Assembly: GCF_036323735.1 (NCBI RefSeq)
Contig: NC_086021.1
Coordinates: 126,730,476-126,794,475, forward strand
Length of the DNA stretch: 64,000 nt
Source: Rattus norvegicus
Lineage: Eukaryota > Chordata > Mammalia > Rodentia > Muridae
Direction: 5' to 3'
Part shown: piece after piece, positions 44,559 through 54,099 of the stretch
Numbering within the stretch: the first letter of the stretch is position 1
How the letters are laid out: every line of letters begins with the position of its first letter
Notes under the pieces: model-generated
Database searches by the model: none
The model's input: only the letters and a program-made list of their open reading frames with translations
Told to the model about the DNA's origin: nothing
Translations under genes and position numbers: made by a program

Positions 44559-47500
44559 CTTTCCCTTTCTGTCATCCACATTTGCTCCCAGGTGACACAA
44601 CCATATACTCATTGTCCGCAAACATAACCCTTACAGTCCCTCTGTTTGCTTTGTCTGGCTCTCCCTCTTTGTTTTTCTCCAACAAGAAAACAAACAGCTA
44701 TCATTCAAAATACACTTTTTTTTTTTTTGGTTCTTTTTTTTGGAGCTGGGGACCGAACCCAGGGCCTTGCGCTTCCTAGGTAAGCGCTCTACCACTGAGC
44801 TAAATCCTCAGCCCCCAAAATACACTTTTAACACCTCCTTTAGAAGATGCCTGGTACTGCCTATGGTGGCTCTCATCCCTGCCCCCCTACTCTGTTCACT
44901 TGTTGGATTTTAATTCCTCCTTCTAGTCCTTCCAGGCCTGCACCTCCTCTGTAAAGCCTTTCCCGACTTCCTCATTGGCTAGGGGCCTCCTCTTGATCCT
45001 GCTCTGACTGGAAGTGTTTGTGAGCATACCTAGCAGGACGCTGACCAATTGTGCTTTGTTTCCAACATTTGTTATATGTATTCAGTCTATATGTAGTTTC
45101 AGATGATTTAACACTCAGGATTTCACTAGCAGAGAGTGGAGGGATGCTTGGGCCTTAAACTTTTGAGTTTAAGCTTCTTTGGGCCAAATACAGGGTGGCC
45201 TTGCATGGAGGTGGGAAGAGTTCCTGGTCCCACTCAGCTGGTTCCTTCCTGTCTCCACAGATCTTTTTTTTTTTTTTTTCTTTTCTTTTTTTTGGAGTTG
45301 GGGACCGAACCCAGGGCCTTGTGCTTGCTAGGCAAGCGCTCTACCACTGAGCTAAATCCCCAACCCCTGTCTCCACAGATCTTAATTACTGCACTCACCA
45401 CTCTCCGTGCAAGAATGGATCAACTTGCTCCAACAGTGGGCCGAGGGGCTATACCTGCACCTGTCTCCCAGGCTACACTGGTGAGCACTGTGAGCTGGAA
45501 CTCAGCAAGTGTGCCAGCAACCCCTGTCGAAATGGTGGCAGCTGTAAGGTGAGACCCACATCAGCCCAGTAAGGCACAGGTCTAACCAGGTAGCATCTAG
45601 GCAGTCATTGCTTATGCATGCATGGATGGGCACTCTGGACAAGCAGAGGCTAGGCACCAACCTCGTTTATCCTTGTCCTCTCCCCAGGGTCTAACTTTAG
45701 CCTGTTTATGTTCTTTCTCCAGGACCATGAGAATAGCTACCACTGCCTGTGTCCCCCGGGCTACTATGGCCAGCACTGTGAACACAGTACCTTGACCTGT
45801 GCGGATTCACCCTGCTTCAATGGAGGCTCCTGCCGGGAGCGCAACCAGGGGGCCAGTTATGCCTGCGAGTGTCCCCCTAACTTCACTGGGTCCAACTGTG
45901 AGAAGAAAGTTGACAGGTGTACCAGCAACCCCTGTGCCAATGGTAAGCCCTTTCTCTCACCTTACTATCCTGATGAACTGGCCCCAGGGTCAGAGAGCCT
46001 GAGAGAATCAGGAGGAGAGAGACCTGTCTGCTGCTCTGGGAAGACTGACTGAAATGGGCTCCTCTGTGCTTTGGAGTGTGAAGAGCTTTATGCATTAAGC
46101 AGGGTAGGGCTTTAGAGAAGGAGGTCAGCAATGGGTCATAGGTGAGGGTTAGTGTCCATCCGCCTGATTTCTATTCTTATTTCCATGGATGAGCCTTGAC
46201 CTGATGAGGCTAGCTTGTGACCTTCTTGAGCAAGCCTTGAATTAGAAAGAAGGATGTTGAAGGCTTCACATCCCTTCTCAAGGAAGGCCAGTGATGGTTA
46301 GAGCTCTGTACCTTGAGGCCTCATCTTCCCTCACACTCCCCTAGAATAAGTGTAGCACAAAGAATCTGGAATACCCAGAGCTTTTTGATAAGTTAACAGA
46401 ACACGTTGGTAATCTTTGTACACTTAGTCAGCAGGTGATGGTCTATGAGACAGGCAGGCAGCCACTCAGGAGCCAGCAAGGGGCTGGGAGTGGCAACACA
46501 ATCTGTTCTCACTCAACTCCCTTGAGCCACAGTTTCATCATTCCTGAATGGGAAAATGAAACTAAGTGTCTTTGGTGCGAAGATTAAGTTAAATTGTAAT
46601 TGCACCTGCGGGATAGTGAGCGCTTCCTGTGTGTGGTTCTACCTTGTGTCTTTCCCTACCTGATCCTCAGAGCTGCCTGTGAAAGGATCAAATTCTCCAG
46701 TTTAGCAGGTGAGGAAACCAAGGCTAAGGGATCAGGTAAAGCTACAGGTGTCGGATCCCCGGCTAGAGAGATCAGGCCAAGCATATCTGTCTTACCCTAA
46801 ATTCTTAAGATGCCAGTAACTATTATCCAATAGCCTACGGAAGCATGGAGAGCAAAAATCACGGCAATCTCCAGGGCTTTGGAGCCTTTGCACAGTTCTC
46901 TTTGTAGAGAGCTCTATGTTCATGCAGGCTGAACACATGGAGGTAGAAGAACTCATGGATGAGGCCTCATTCCCTTCACCGGGGAATTCACAGGCTATTG
47001 CTGACTTAGGACCTGTGTCCTTACAGGAGGTCAGTGCCTGAACAGAGGTCCAAGCCGGACCTGCCGCTGTCGACCTGGATTCACAGGCACCCACTGTGAA
47101 CTGCACATCAGCGATTGTGCCCGAAGCCCTTGTGCCCATGGGGGCACTTGCCACGATCTGGAGAACGGGCCTGTGTGCACCTGCCCTGCTGGCTTTTCTG
47201 GCAGGCGCTGCGAGGTGCGGATAACCAACGACGCCTGTGCCTCAGGACCCTGCTTCAATGGGGCCACTTGCTACACTGGCCTCTCCCCAAACAACTTTGT
47301 CTGCAACTGTCCTTATGGCTTTGTGGGCAGCCGCTGCGAGTTTCCCGTGGGCTTGCCACCCAGCTTCCCCTGGGTAGCTGTCTCCCTGGGTGTGGGGCTG
47401 GTGGTACTGCTGGTGTTGCTGGTCATGGTGGCAGTGGCTGTGCGGCAGCTGCGGCTTCGGAGGCCCGATGACGACAGCAGGGAAGCCATGAACAATTTGT

Positions 47501-49250
47501 CAGACTTCCAGAAGGACAACCTAATCCCTGCTGCCCAGCTCAAGAACACAAACCAGAAGAAGGAGCTGGAAGTGGATTGTGGCCTGGACAAGTCCAACTG
47601 TGGCAAACTGCAGAACCACACACTGGACTATAATCTGGCCCCAGGATTCCTGGGGCGGGGGAGCACGCCTGGGAAGTATCCTCACAGCGACAAGAGTTTA
47701 GGAGAGAAGGTGCCACTTCGGTTACACAGGTAAGCCACACCTGGAAGTCCAGAGCTTGGCCACGAACCCTTATGTAGTTTGACTGGGTTTCACAGGCTGA
47801 GCGGGAGACTGGCATCAGGCCCTGGCTACTTTTAATCAAGTAAGATCGTGGTACTGACAGTAAGATACTCCAGCTACATTTCTATAGGGAGCCAGGCACC
47901 ATGGCACACACTTGTAGCCCTAACTACTTAGGCTAAGACAGGAGGATGATAAGTTTGATGCCAACTTGGGTAACATAGCAGCAGATCATGTCTCAAAAAC
48001 ACTGACATGGCTCAGAGGGCAAAGGCATCGCTGCCAAGCCTGCTGACTGAATCTAATCTCCAGGATCTACACATTAGAACGTGTCCTTGGACTCCCACAA
48101 TGCAGTGACACACACACACGCACACGCATGCACACACACACATGCACGCACGTGTAATCATTTTTAGGAATTCTGCTAGGGATCCTTTACTAGGGAGGTC
48201 TTTCTCATTCATTCATTCAGTCTTAACTCCCAAACACAAGTGTCTCATGACTGCCATCTTTCTGCAGTACAGCTTGTCTCTAGTGACAACACTGGCTTTT
48301 TTCTAGGCCTAAACTTTTATAGATTGACTCCTGTAGCTCCCTTAGGGCCTAGTCTAACTCCCTGCCCCTGAAGGCCAGCATTGGCATCCTCAGCTGATGT
48401 CTCTCCCCTGTACCACGGCAGCACATACCCTTTAACTCTCTGGGATCTAGACTAACACCTCCTTGAGCTCCAGGCTCTCCCCTTCCTACTCCCTCATTCT
48501 TTTTTTTTTTTTTTTTGGTTCTTTTTTTGGAGCTGGGGACCGAACCCAGGGCGTTGCGCTTCCTAGGTAAGCGCTCTACCACTGAGCTAAATCCCCAGCC
48601 CCCTACTCCCTCATTCTTACCTGCCTGTCTTATGTTCCTTCAGTGAAAAGCCGGCATGTCGAATATCAGCGATATGCTCCCCCAGGGACTCTATGTACCA
48701 GTCAGTATGTTTGATATCAGAAGAGAGGAACGAATGTGTCATTGCCACAGAGGTGAGTTGTGGGCTGGCCTTCCCTGTCAGCATGTCCCTTCCTGCTCTG
48801 TGTGGATGGAAAAAAAAGTGTCCTGGTCACTAGCAACCTCAATCCTGATGGGGTCAGTCAGGGATCTCTTCCTTGGTATTTAATGGCTCTTGGGTACCCT
48901 GCTGGCTCCATTGCCTTAGAAGGAGTGATACAGGAGCCAGGTGGTAAGCCTGACTTGGTAGCTATACCATCGAAAGGGACATAGTCAAGGAGCCAGAGAA
49001 AATTCAGATAAAACTATCAGGAGCTATTTCCCATTTGCTTTTGGGTGAAAACAGTTACCTGTGTCTGCCTTTCTACTCACTTCCTCCATTGAACCCCATT
49101 CTCCCAGACACTTGTGTGTCCTACAGCAGAAGACTGAGGTGCTATTTCTCCCTCAGCTGTGTCTCCTAGGGAGGCCCAGAGCACCTCTGGATCATTGCCT
49201 ATCCCCAAGATAACCAATTTTTGCATTTTCTCTATGTTCCCCAGGTATAA
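40785..49250 (+). CDS. Dll4: DLL4, Delta-like Notch ligand (gene-level span of coding exons)
   Basis: Coding exons 40785-40850, 40959-41231, 41693-41750, 42536-42799, 43154-43214, 43296-43426, 45379-45548, 45723-45942, 47027-47729, 48644-48752 and 49245-49250 join in frame to 686 codons plus stop, the length I know for mouse Dll4. Known role: single-pass ligand that activates Notch1/4 on adjacent cells and restrains endothelial tip-cell fate; also used in thymus, retina and spinal cord. Visible domains: signal peptide (about 1-26), MNNL/C2 N-terminal domain, DSL domain (about 174-218) with its cysteine pattern, eight EGF repeats (about 219-519), transmembrane helix (about 530-553) followed by a basic stop-transfer, and a cytoplasmic tail ending ATEV, a PDZ ligand. 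Sequons include N109 and N162. No break is seen, but SINEs crowd the acceptors of exons 7 and 10. Confidence 0.98.
40959..41231 (+). CDS. Dll4: Dll4 coding exon 2 (MNNL domain)
   Basis: Encodes residues 23-113, covering the signal cleavage area (RAAGSG) and most of the MNNL/C2 domain, with the conserved CEPGCRTFFRICLKH motif and the NFTWP sequon. Phase 0 at both ends. Confidence 0.97.
41693..41750 (+). CDS. Dll4: Dll4 coding exon 3
   Basis: A 58-bp exon encoding GTFSLNIQAWHTPGDDLRP, the end of the MNNL strand set. It is followed by the regulatory-looking intron 3. Confidence 0.96.
41881..42120 (+). promoter_or_regulatory. Dll4: Dll4 intron 3 enhancer candidate
   Basis: Intron 3 (41751-42535) carries no SINE and holds a tight group of motifs: ACAATTG (41911-41917, SOX-like), TTCCTGC (41921-41927, ETS), a consensus RBPJ site CGTGGGAA (41941-41948), TGTTGTTCT (about 42067-42075) and ACAACAAT (42106-42112, SOX-like). 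The published Dll4 arterial enhancer lies in intron 3 and depends on ETS, SOXF and RBPJ input, so this is probably its rat counterpart. Confidence 0.72.
42536..42799 (+). CDS. Dll4: Dll4 coding exon 4 (DSL domain)
   Basis: Encodes residues 133-220. Contains the complete DSL domain, from RVVCSDNYYG through C218, including the CSRLCKKRDDHFGHYEC core that contacts Notch EGF11-12. Confidence 0.97.
43154..43214 (+). CDS. Dll4: Dll4 coding exon 5 (EGF-like 1)
   Basis: A 61-bp exon, ICLSGCHEQNGYCSKPDEC. The frame is also open through intron 4 and exon 5, but the AG acceptor at 43152-43153 and homology fix the exon start. Confidence 0.96.
43296..43426 (+). CDS. Dll4: Dll4 coding exon 6 (EGF-like 1 end and EGF-like 2)
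   Basis: Encodes CRPGWQGPLCNECIPHNGC through GLFCDQ, finishing EGF 1 and giving EGF 2. The 81-bp intron 5 is minimal. Confidence 0.97.
43542..43602. repeat. (GT)n(CG)n repeat in Dll4 intron 6
   Basis: About 18 GT units, TCC, then CGCGCGCGCGCGCG and GTGTGC; alternating purine-pyrimidine throughout. Confidence 0.95.
44380..44557. repeat. (CTCC)n(CT)n(CA)n compound repeat in Dll4 intron 6
   Basis: CCCTCCCTCC blocks, then CTCTCT, a C-rich spacer and about 18 CA units. Confidence 0.95.
44720..44815 (-). mobile_element. ID SINE in Dll4 intron 6
   Basis: Target duplication CAAAATACACTTTT (44706-44719 and 44816-44829). In the Dll4 sense direction it reads CTAG|GTAAGC at 44776-44785, a donor-like word. 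Confidence 0.95.
45266..45367 (-). mobile_element. ID SINE at the Dll4 intron 6 / exon 7 junction
   Basis: Antisense, complete, flanked by the 16-bp duplication TGTCTCCACAGATCTT (45250-45265 and 45368-45383). The duplicated word includes the exon 7 acceptor CAG and five exon bases. The strand that primed insertion reads AATT|AAGA, close to the L1 endonuclease preference TT|AAAA. Confidence 0.96.
45379..45548 (+). CDS. Dll4: Dll4 coding exon 7 (EGF-like 3 and part of 4)
   Basis: Starts DLNYCTHHSPCKNGS and ends GGSCK at a GTGAGA donor. The acceptor TGTCTCCACAG is the right-hand copy of a target-site duplication left by an ID SINE; an identical acceptor sits 118 bases upstream at 45250-45260. 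Only the downstream copy keeps the reading frame. Confidence 0.95.
45723..45942 (+). CDS. Dll4: Dll4 coding exon 8 (EGF-like 4 to 6)
   Basis: Encodes DHENSYHCLCPPGYYG through CTSNPCANG. The six-cysteine EGF spacing is intact. Confidence 0.97.
46505..46745 (+). mobile_element. MIR fragments in Dll4 intron 8
   Basis: GAGCCACAGTTTCATCATTC to about 46610 in sense, then a second piece AGGTGAGGAAACCAAGGC (about 46709) in antisense. Confidence 0.5.
47027..47729 (+). CDS. Dll4: Dll4 coding exon 9 (EGF-like 6 to 8, transmembrane, tail)
   Basis: The largest Dll4 exon, 703 bp, residues 415-649. After EGF 8 (ending FVGSRCEFPVG) come the membrane helix WVAVSLGVGLVVLLVLL and the basic RQLRLRRP stop-transfer, then most of the cytoplasmic tail, including the NNLSDFQKDNLIPAAQLKN segment with tail lysines that ubiquitin ligases could use. 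Confidence 0.98.
47888..48160 (+). mobile_element. B1-like and B3-like SINEs in Dll4 intron 9
   Basis: GCCAGGCACCATGGCACACA to CATGTCTCAAAAAC, then ACATGGCTCAGAGGGCAAAG with a CACACGCA tail. Confidence 0.6.
48502..48602 (-). mobile_element. ID SINE in Dll4 intron 9, next to exon 10
   Basis: Target duplication CTACTCCCTCATTCTT (48486-48501 and 48603-48618). Its right edge is 41 bases from exon 10. Sense-direction CTAG|GTAAGC at 48563-48572 resembles a donor. Confidence 0.96.
48644..48752 (+). CDS. Dll4: Dll4 coding exon 10 (C-terminal tail)
   Basis: Encodes SEKPACRISAICSPRDS through CVIATE. The acceptor TTCCTTCAG lies only 41 bases from the edge of an antisense ID SINE. Confidence 0.96.
49245..49250 (+). 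CDS. Dll4: Dll4 coding exon 11 (last residue and stop)
   Basis: After CCCCAG the exon supplies only GTA TAA, completing the ATEV PDZ-binding C terminus. The rest of the exon is 3' UTR. Confidence 0.93.
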   Translation, partial: V

Positions 49251-50300
49251 GGCAGGAGCCTACTCAGACACCCAGCTTCGGCCCAGCAGCTGGGCCTTCC
49301 TTCTGCATTGTTTACATTGCATCCTGGATGGGACATCTTTAGTATGCACAGTGCTGCTCTGAGGAGGAGGAGGAAGAAGAGGAGAAGGAGGAGGAATGGC
49401 ATGAACTGGACAGACTGTGAACCTGCCCAGAGTCGAGCCACTTCTGCACACCTTCAGGAGTCTGTCTGGCCTCAGATGGGCAGCGCCATCAAGGGAAGAG
49501 TCAAGGGGCCAGAGGAACATCAGTTGAGCTGATATCTAAGGTGCCTCTTGGACTTGGACTTGCTCTGCCAACAGTGGTCATCGTGGAGCTCTTGACTGTT
49601 CTCCAGAGAGTGGCAGTGGCCCTAGTGGGTCTTGGCGCTGCTGTAGCTCCTGTGGGCATCTGTATTTCCAAAGTGCCTTTGCCCAGACTCCATCCTTACA
49701 GCTGGGCCCCAATGAGAAAGCAGAGAGGAGACTTGCAAGGGACAGGCCTCCTGTAGGCAGAACAGCCTTGGAGTCTGGCATTTAGCAGGAGCTACCCTGC
49801 AGGTGAGGAGAGCCTGAGGGGGCTGGTGTGAATCTCGCCTCTGACCACAGCAGGTGGGGTGCCACCTACAACCTCTGGGCGAGAGTTGGTCCTCTCCCTG
49901 GTCCTGGTGCCTCTGGGCTCATGTGAGCAGATGAGTTTAGGGCCCCCTTTGCCAGCCAGGGGTACAGGCCTAACTGGGGAGCTCAGGGCCTTTATGCTAA
50001 AACTCCAATAAGGGAGAGAGGGGTGGTGCTGTGGCCTAGGCCCTTCCTTCCCTCATACCCATTTCTGTGCCCTTGAGCCTGGGCTCTACCAGTGCCCACT
50101 GCTGCCCCGAGACCAACCTTGAAGCCGATCTTCAAAAATCAATAATATGAGGTTTTGTTTTGTTTTGTAGTTTATTTTGGAATCTAGTATTTTGATAATT
50201 TAAGAATCAGAAGCACTGGCCTTTCTACATTTTATAACATTATTTTGTATATAATGTGTATTTATAATATGGAACAGATGTGTACAGGAATTTATTACTT
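49251..50300 (+). other. Dll4: Dll4 3' UTR
   Basis: Follows the stop. It contains a GGA/GAA purine run (about 49362-49397), then ordinary unique sequence, then an AU-rich end (about 50130-50300, ATTTTATAAC, TATTTATAATATG). No textbook AATAAA is visible near the expected end, so the 3' limit is an estimate. Confidence 0.6.
49309..49316 (+). promoter_or_regulatory. Dll4: miR-30 seed match in Dll4 3' UTR
   Basis: TGTTTACA is a full 8-mer complement of the miR-30 family seed, 59 bases after the stop codon. Repression of DLL4 by miR-30 has been reported in vertebrates; that this exact copy is used is inferred. Confidence 0.6.
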
Positions 50301-51048
50301 CTTGGGTCCTGTCTTTGTAATAGCAGAGTAGGGATCTTTTCCCTGCCTTCCTATCCCAAGTTCAAAGCCCTTTTCTTTTCATTGTCGAATGGCCCTGCTG
50401 GAACCCTAGGGCCTGTGCATGCTCGGGTTAGGCATGTTATGTGGAAGGGTGGTGTCTCAGTCCAGTCTTTGAGGAGCCTTGCTTTGGTCACCTGATCCCC
50501 AGCCTAGGTCAGCCTTCCTATGCCTGATGACTTTATGACTGGGTGCTACTACTCCACTTTAAGTTCCACGGGGCTATTTTCCCCTGACTGGAATCTCTTT
50601 CCCTTTCCCCCAAGCCGGAAAAGAAGCTATGGGTGCTTTGATTTTCTCCCATTGAGGAAGATTTTCTCATTATTTATTCAAAAGGATTCTTTTATTAGAT
50701 AATGAGTGAAGTCCCCTCTGGCTACTTCCTCCTACCGCCGGGGCATTTGGGTTGCACTGGCACCTGCACTTCTGAGTCTAGTGCGGAATTGGTTTGAGAT
50801 GAGGAATGGTAGGGGATTTGCCCTAGGTTTATCTTTCTTGAAGTTGGCAGAGCTGAGGGGACTGGTGAGGCTACAAGAAGGGGAGGAGTCAGAGCCTTCC
50901 CTGAGTCTGTTGCTCAGGCTGAGACACTAATGAGGGAGTTTCCAGTCTACTCCATGCCAAGCTTCCTCTAAGGCACAGGATAGTCCCTAGGGTGCTGATC
51001 CTCTCTCTGCGGCCACTAATATACCCCATGTCAAGCAAATTTCGGGGA

Positions 51049-51081
<33 letters not shown>

Positions 51082-52200
51082 AAAGCCAGCCCTAAGCCAG
51101 TGAAAAGCTTTGCAGAGGCTCCCAGCCTGTTTATAGTAAAGCAAAACAGACCCTACAGATGCCTTTCTCTTAGTGGAATCCAACTCTGGGAGACGAGCCA
51201 CTCCCCAGCCCAGGCTCCAGCACGGTGAACAGGATCTGGGTGCTTACTGGAGTCCCGGGAGTATGCACACGTTCCACGGCTTGGTCCTTGGTCCCTGTTG
51301 CTCTACTGCACACACAGGGTATCAAACAGGAAAACATTCAGGGAACGGTTCCCACAGCCTGAGCCGACAGCAGGGGGAAGAACAACACGACCTCACTCTT
51401 CCTGCCCAAAATGAAACAGGAAAGCGGCTCCTAGGCTCTGGGGGGGCGGGGGAGGCTGGGCTGGGACAGAAGTGGAGATGACGAGGCTCCCATGTGGGGG
51501 ACAGGTAGGACACCCGCAGGCCTGCACGTCCACACCACTAGGCTAGGCTACATTGCCAGATGGTCAGAGAAGAGCCCTGGAGGGGTCCTGGTGGCTGGCT
51601 CAATCCATTTACTACCTCTGATACCATAGCCAAGGAGCTGAGAGGGGCTTTCTGGGGCAAGTTGGAACGGGTGCAAGGGACTTAGTGTGGTATGCTTGTG
51701 GGGGCTCCAACCTGCAGCTCATGCCAGGCCTTCTTCCCAGTAACTCAGAAGTGGCCCCAGTTCTCACTTGGAGTGTGAACGAAATGTTATTTTCTCCCAC
51801 CACAGAGGTAGGATATTTAAGGGTCTCTGGATCACCCCAGAGTCCAAGGCACTTGGCATTCAAACAAGATTAGACTCTCAAGAGCCTAGCAAACGCTCAT
51901 CTTTGTATGTTTTATAATAGAATTAGAGTTTAGCAGTTCCTCAGTAGCTTGGAGTTACAGTCCTGCCTAAAGAATTAGTCTGACCTCCTGGTGACCCTCG
52001 GGCCTGAGGACAGCTGCTTTTCCAGAGCTTGTTGGCTGGTGACCACCTGGAGATCCTTGTGCTCTGGGTTGGGAGGGGCTGCAGTCATATACCTCTCTTG
52101 GCTAGCCTAGGCAGAGCCACAGTTGATCTCATCTGGGGGCAAATGACGGTACAGTGATTCCGACCCACTTCTGCTCAGGCTAGTTGAGGCTACTAAACTT
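50300..52200. other. Dll4 3' flank, no gene seen
   Basis: SINE-free unique DNA; no recognisable exon. Confidence 0.45.
51048..51084. repeat. (AAC)n microsatellite
   Basis: About eleven CAA triplets. Confidence 0.95.
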
Positions 52201-52870
52201 AACCAACGTGTACAGTGTTTCACCTCTGCCAGCGGCCCCACAGAACCCTCCTTTGGCTTCTCTCCTCCCTGTTATCTCCACGTGGGTCTGCACCATCTGT
52301 GGGCCCAACCCTCCACCCCCGTGTGACCTGCTGCATTCCGGGAAGGAGATGGAAGTGATTCACTCAGGGAACTGTGACTGTCCCTTCCCGGGGAGGGGAT
52401 GCTCCTGGGAGACCCCAGAGGTCTTTTCCCAGGGGCCGCGCCCACCACCCCACGCGTTCCACTGTGGCCTAGACCGGATTGGGCAGAGGAAGAGGCAGGT
52501 GCGCCGCCCGCCCGCCAGGGTCAGCCCTCCACCTGCCGCCACTGCCGGGCGCCCGAGAGCGCTGCGGCTCCCCGCCCTCTGCTCTTTGTTACAGCTCGAC
52601 TTCCTGTTTGTGGTCGCCGACCCCGGCTTACTTCCCGGGCCGGGAAGCCGCTGAAGGCCACGAGTTTCTCGGGGACACTCCCACTGGGTCCAGCCGCCTG
52701 CCTCCTCCGAGTCCCTCCCCTAGCCCGGGAGCCCGCGCCGGGCCGTAGCCGCGGGAAGCAGGAGCCTCGGCGGGTGTCGCGGCGGGACGGCAGGGTGGTC
52801 GCCAGACACTAGAGGGCGCTGCGCGCCTGTCGAGGCTGTTGTCCCTCTGGAGGCTCCTGAGACCGCTCAG
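52200..52870 (+). promoter_or_regulatory. CpG-rich block 3 kb downstream of Dll4
   Basis: GC-rich DNA with many CpGs, mainly 52430-52870, free of SINEs. It contains ACTTCCTGTTTGTGGTCGC (52599-52617), an ETS core abutting a RUNX TGTGGT core, and ends at a CTCF-like site. Two overlapping + frames are open here (52184-52654 and 52399-52812) but match nothing I recognise. It may be an enhancer or an unannotated promoter. Confidence 0.5.
52803..52821 (+). promoter_or_regulatory. CTCF-like motif 3
   Basis: Contains CACTAGAGGGCGCTG, about 13 of 19 core positions, forward orientation, at the 3' edge of the CpG-rich block downstream of Dll4. Confidence 0.5.
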
Positions 52871-53284
52871 ACCGAAGCTGGGGTCCAGTCCAATAATCTT
52901 AAATCAGCTTGTGTCTCTGTCCCACAGAGCTCGGTTCTGGTTCTGTATTGCTAAGCTCAGGGAATAACTGGAAGGAACCCAAGGAGATGCTTTCCTCCAA
53001 ATATTGTCCTGATGTTCAGAAAGCAAAGACTCTTCACCTGCTTGCCGAATCCCCATCACCTTCCGGCCATCACCTGCAGGTGGTCATTTTTTGACCTGGA
53101 TGGAAGAGAGCAGGTCTGAAAGTGTTTGCGCTAGTGGCTAAAACTAAACCTCCTTCCAGCACCATCCCTCACTGCCAAGTGTTCTGGGACATCCATTTTC
53201 TCATCGCTCTTTGAATTCCTATATTTAATATAGGCCAGACATTTATGGCAAAGCATAGTTGCTTACCTGAAGAGACTAACCAAT

Positions 53285-53472
53285 TTTTTTTAAAGATTCA
53301 TTTATTCATTTATTATATATAAGTACACTGTAGCTGTCTTTAGATACACCAGAAGAGGGCATCGGATCTCTTTACAGATGGTTGTGAGCCACCATGTGGT
53401 TGCTGGGAATTGAACTCAGGACCTCTGGAAGAGCAGTCGGTGCTCTTAACCAGTGAGCCATCTCTCCAGCCC
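53285..53472 (-). mobile_element. B2 SINE
   Basis: Perfect target duplication AAGAGACTAACCAAT (53270-53284 and 53473-53487). Confidence 0.95.
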
Positions 53473-53504
53473 AAGAGACTAACCAATCTTGAGATGCTAA
53501 GTAT

Positions 53505-53555
53505 TCAGTTATTGATTGATTGACTGACTGACTGACTTACTGACTGGTTGAGTCA
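53505..53555. repeat. (GATT)n/(GACT)n tetranucleotide run
   Basis: GATTGATTGACTGACTGACT. Confidence 0.85.
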
Positions 53556-53653
53556 GGGACTTAGATTAGGCTGGCCTAAAATTCTTTAAGTAGCTAAGGA
53601 TGACCTTGTTTTGGGGTTAGGAAAAAGGGATAAATACAATGGAAGTCACTTTT

Positions 53654-53747
53654 TTTTTTTTATTCTTTTTTTAGGAGCTGGGGACCGAACCCAGGGCCTT
53701 GCGCTTGCTAGGCAAGTGCTCTACCACTGAGCTAAATCCCCAACCCC
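53654..53747 (-). mobile_element. ID SINE
   Basis: Flanks GGAAGTCACTTTT and GGAAGCCACTTTT (one mismatch). Confidence 0.94.
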
Positions 53748-53889
53748 GGAAGCCACTTTTAATAGTGAGCTACAGTGGTTTCAGTTGCAAGCTGCTGTGA
53801 CTTCAGGATTGTGTCCTACAGAGGACGAGAAATGAAAACTGGGTACTCCAGAGCTCAACACTTGAACCAACACCATTAATCAGAAAGAA

Positions 53890-54022
53890 AAGCAGGGTAC
53901 AGTAGTGCTCAACTTTAACCCTAGCACTTGGGACAAAGAGTGAATGAGTTCTAGGCCAGAAGGTCCACACAGCAAGTTCCAGGACAGCCAGGACTACACA
54001 GAGAGAGACCCTGTCTCAAAGA
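53890..54022 (+). mobile_element. B1 SINE
   Basis: GGGTACAGTAGTGCTCAAC to AGAGACCCTGTCTCAAAG. Confidence 0.8.
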
Positions 54023-54099
54023 CTCACACAATAACTATAATGAGAAAGAGAGACAGAGACAGAGAGAATCACGAGGGGTTTCAAGAGAGGACATTGCCT

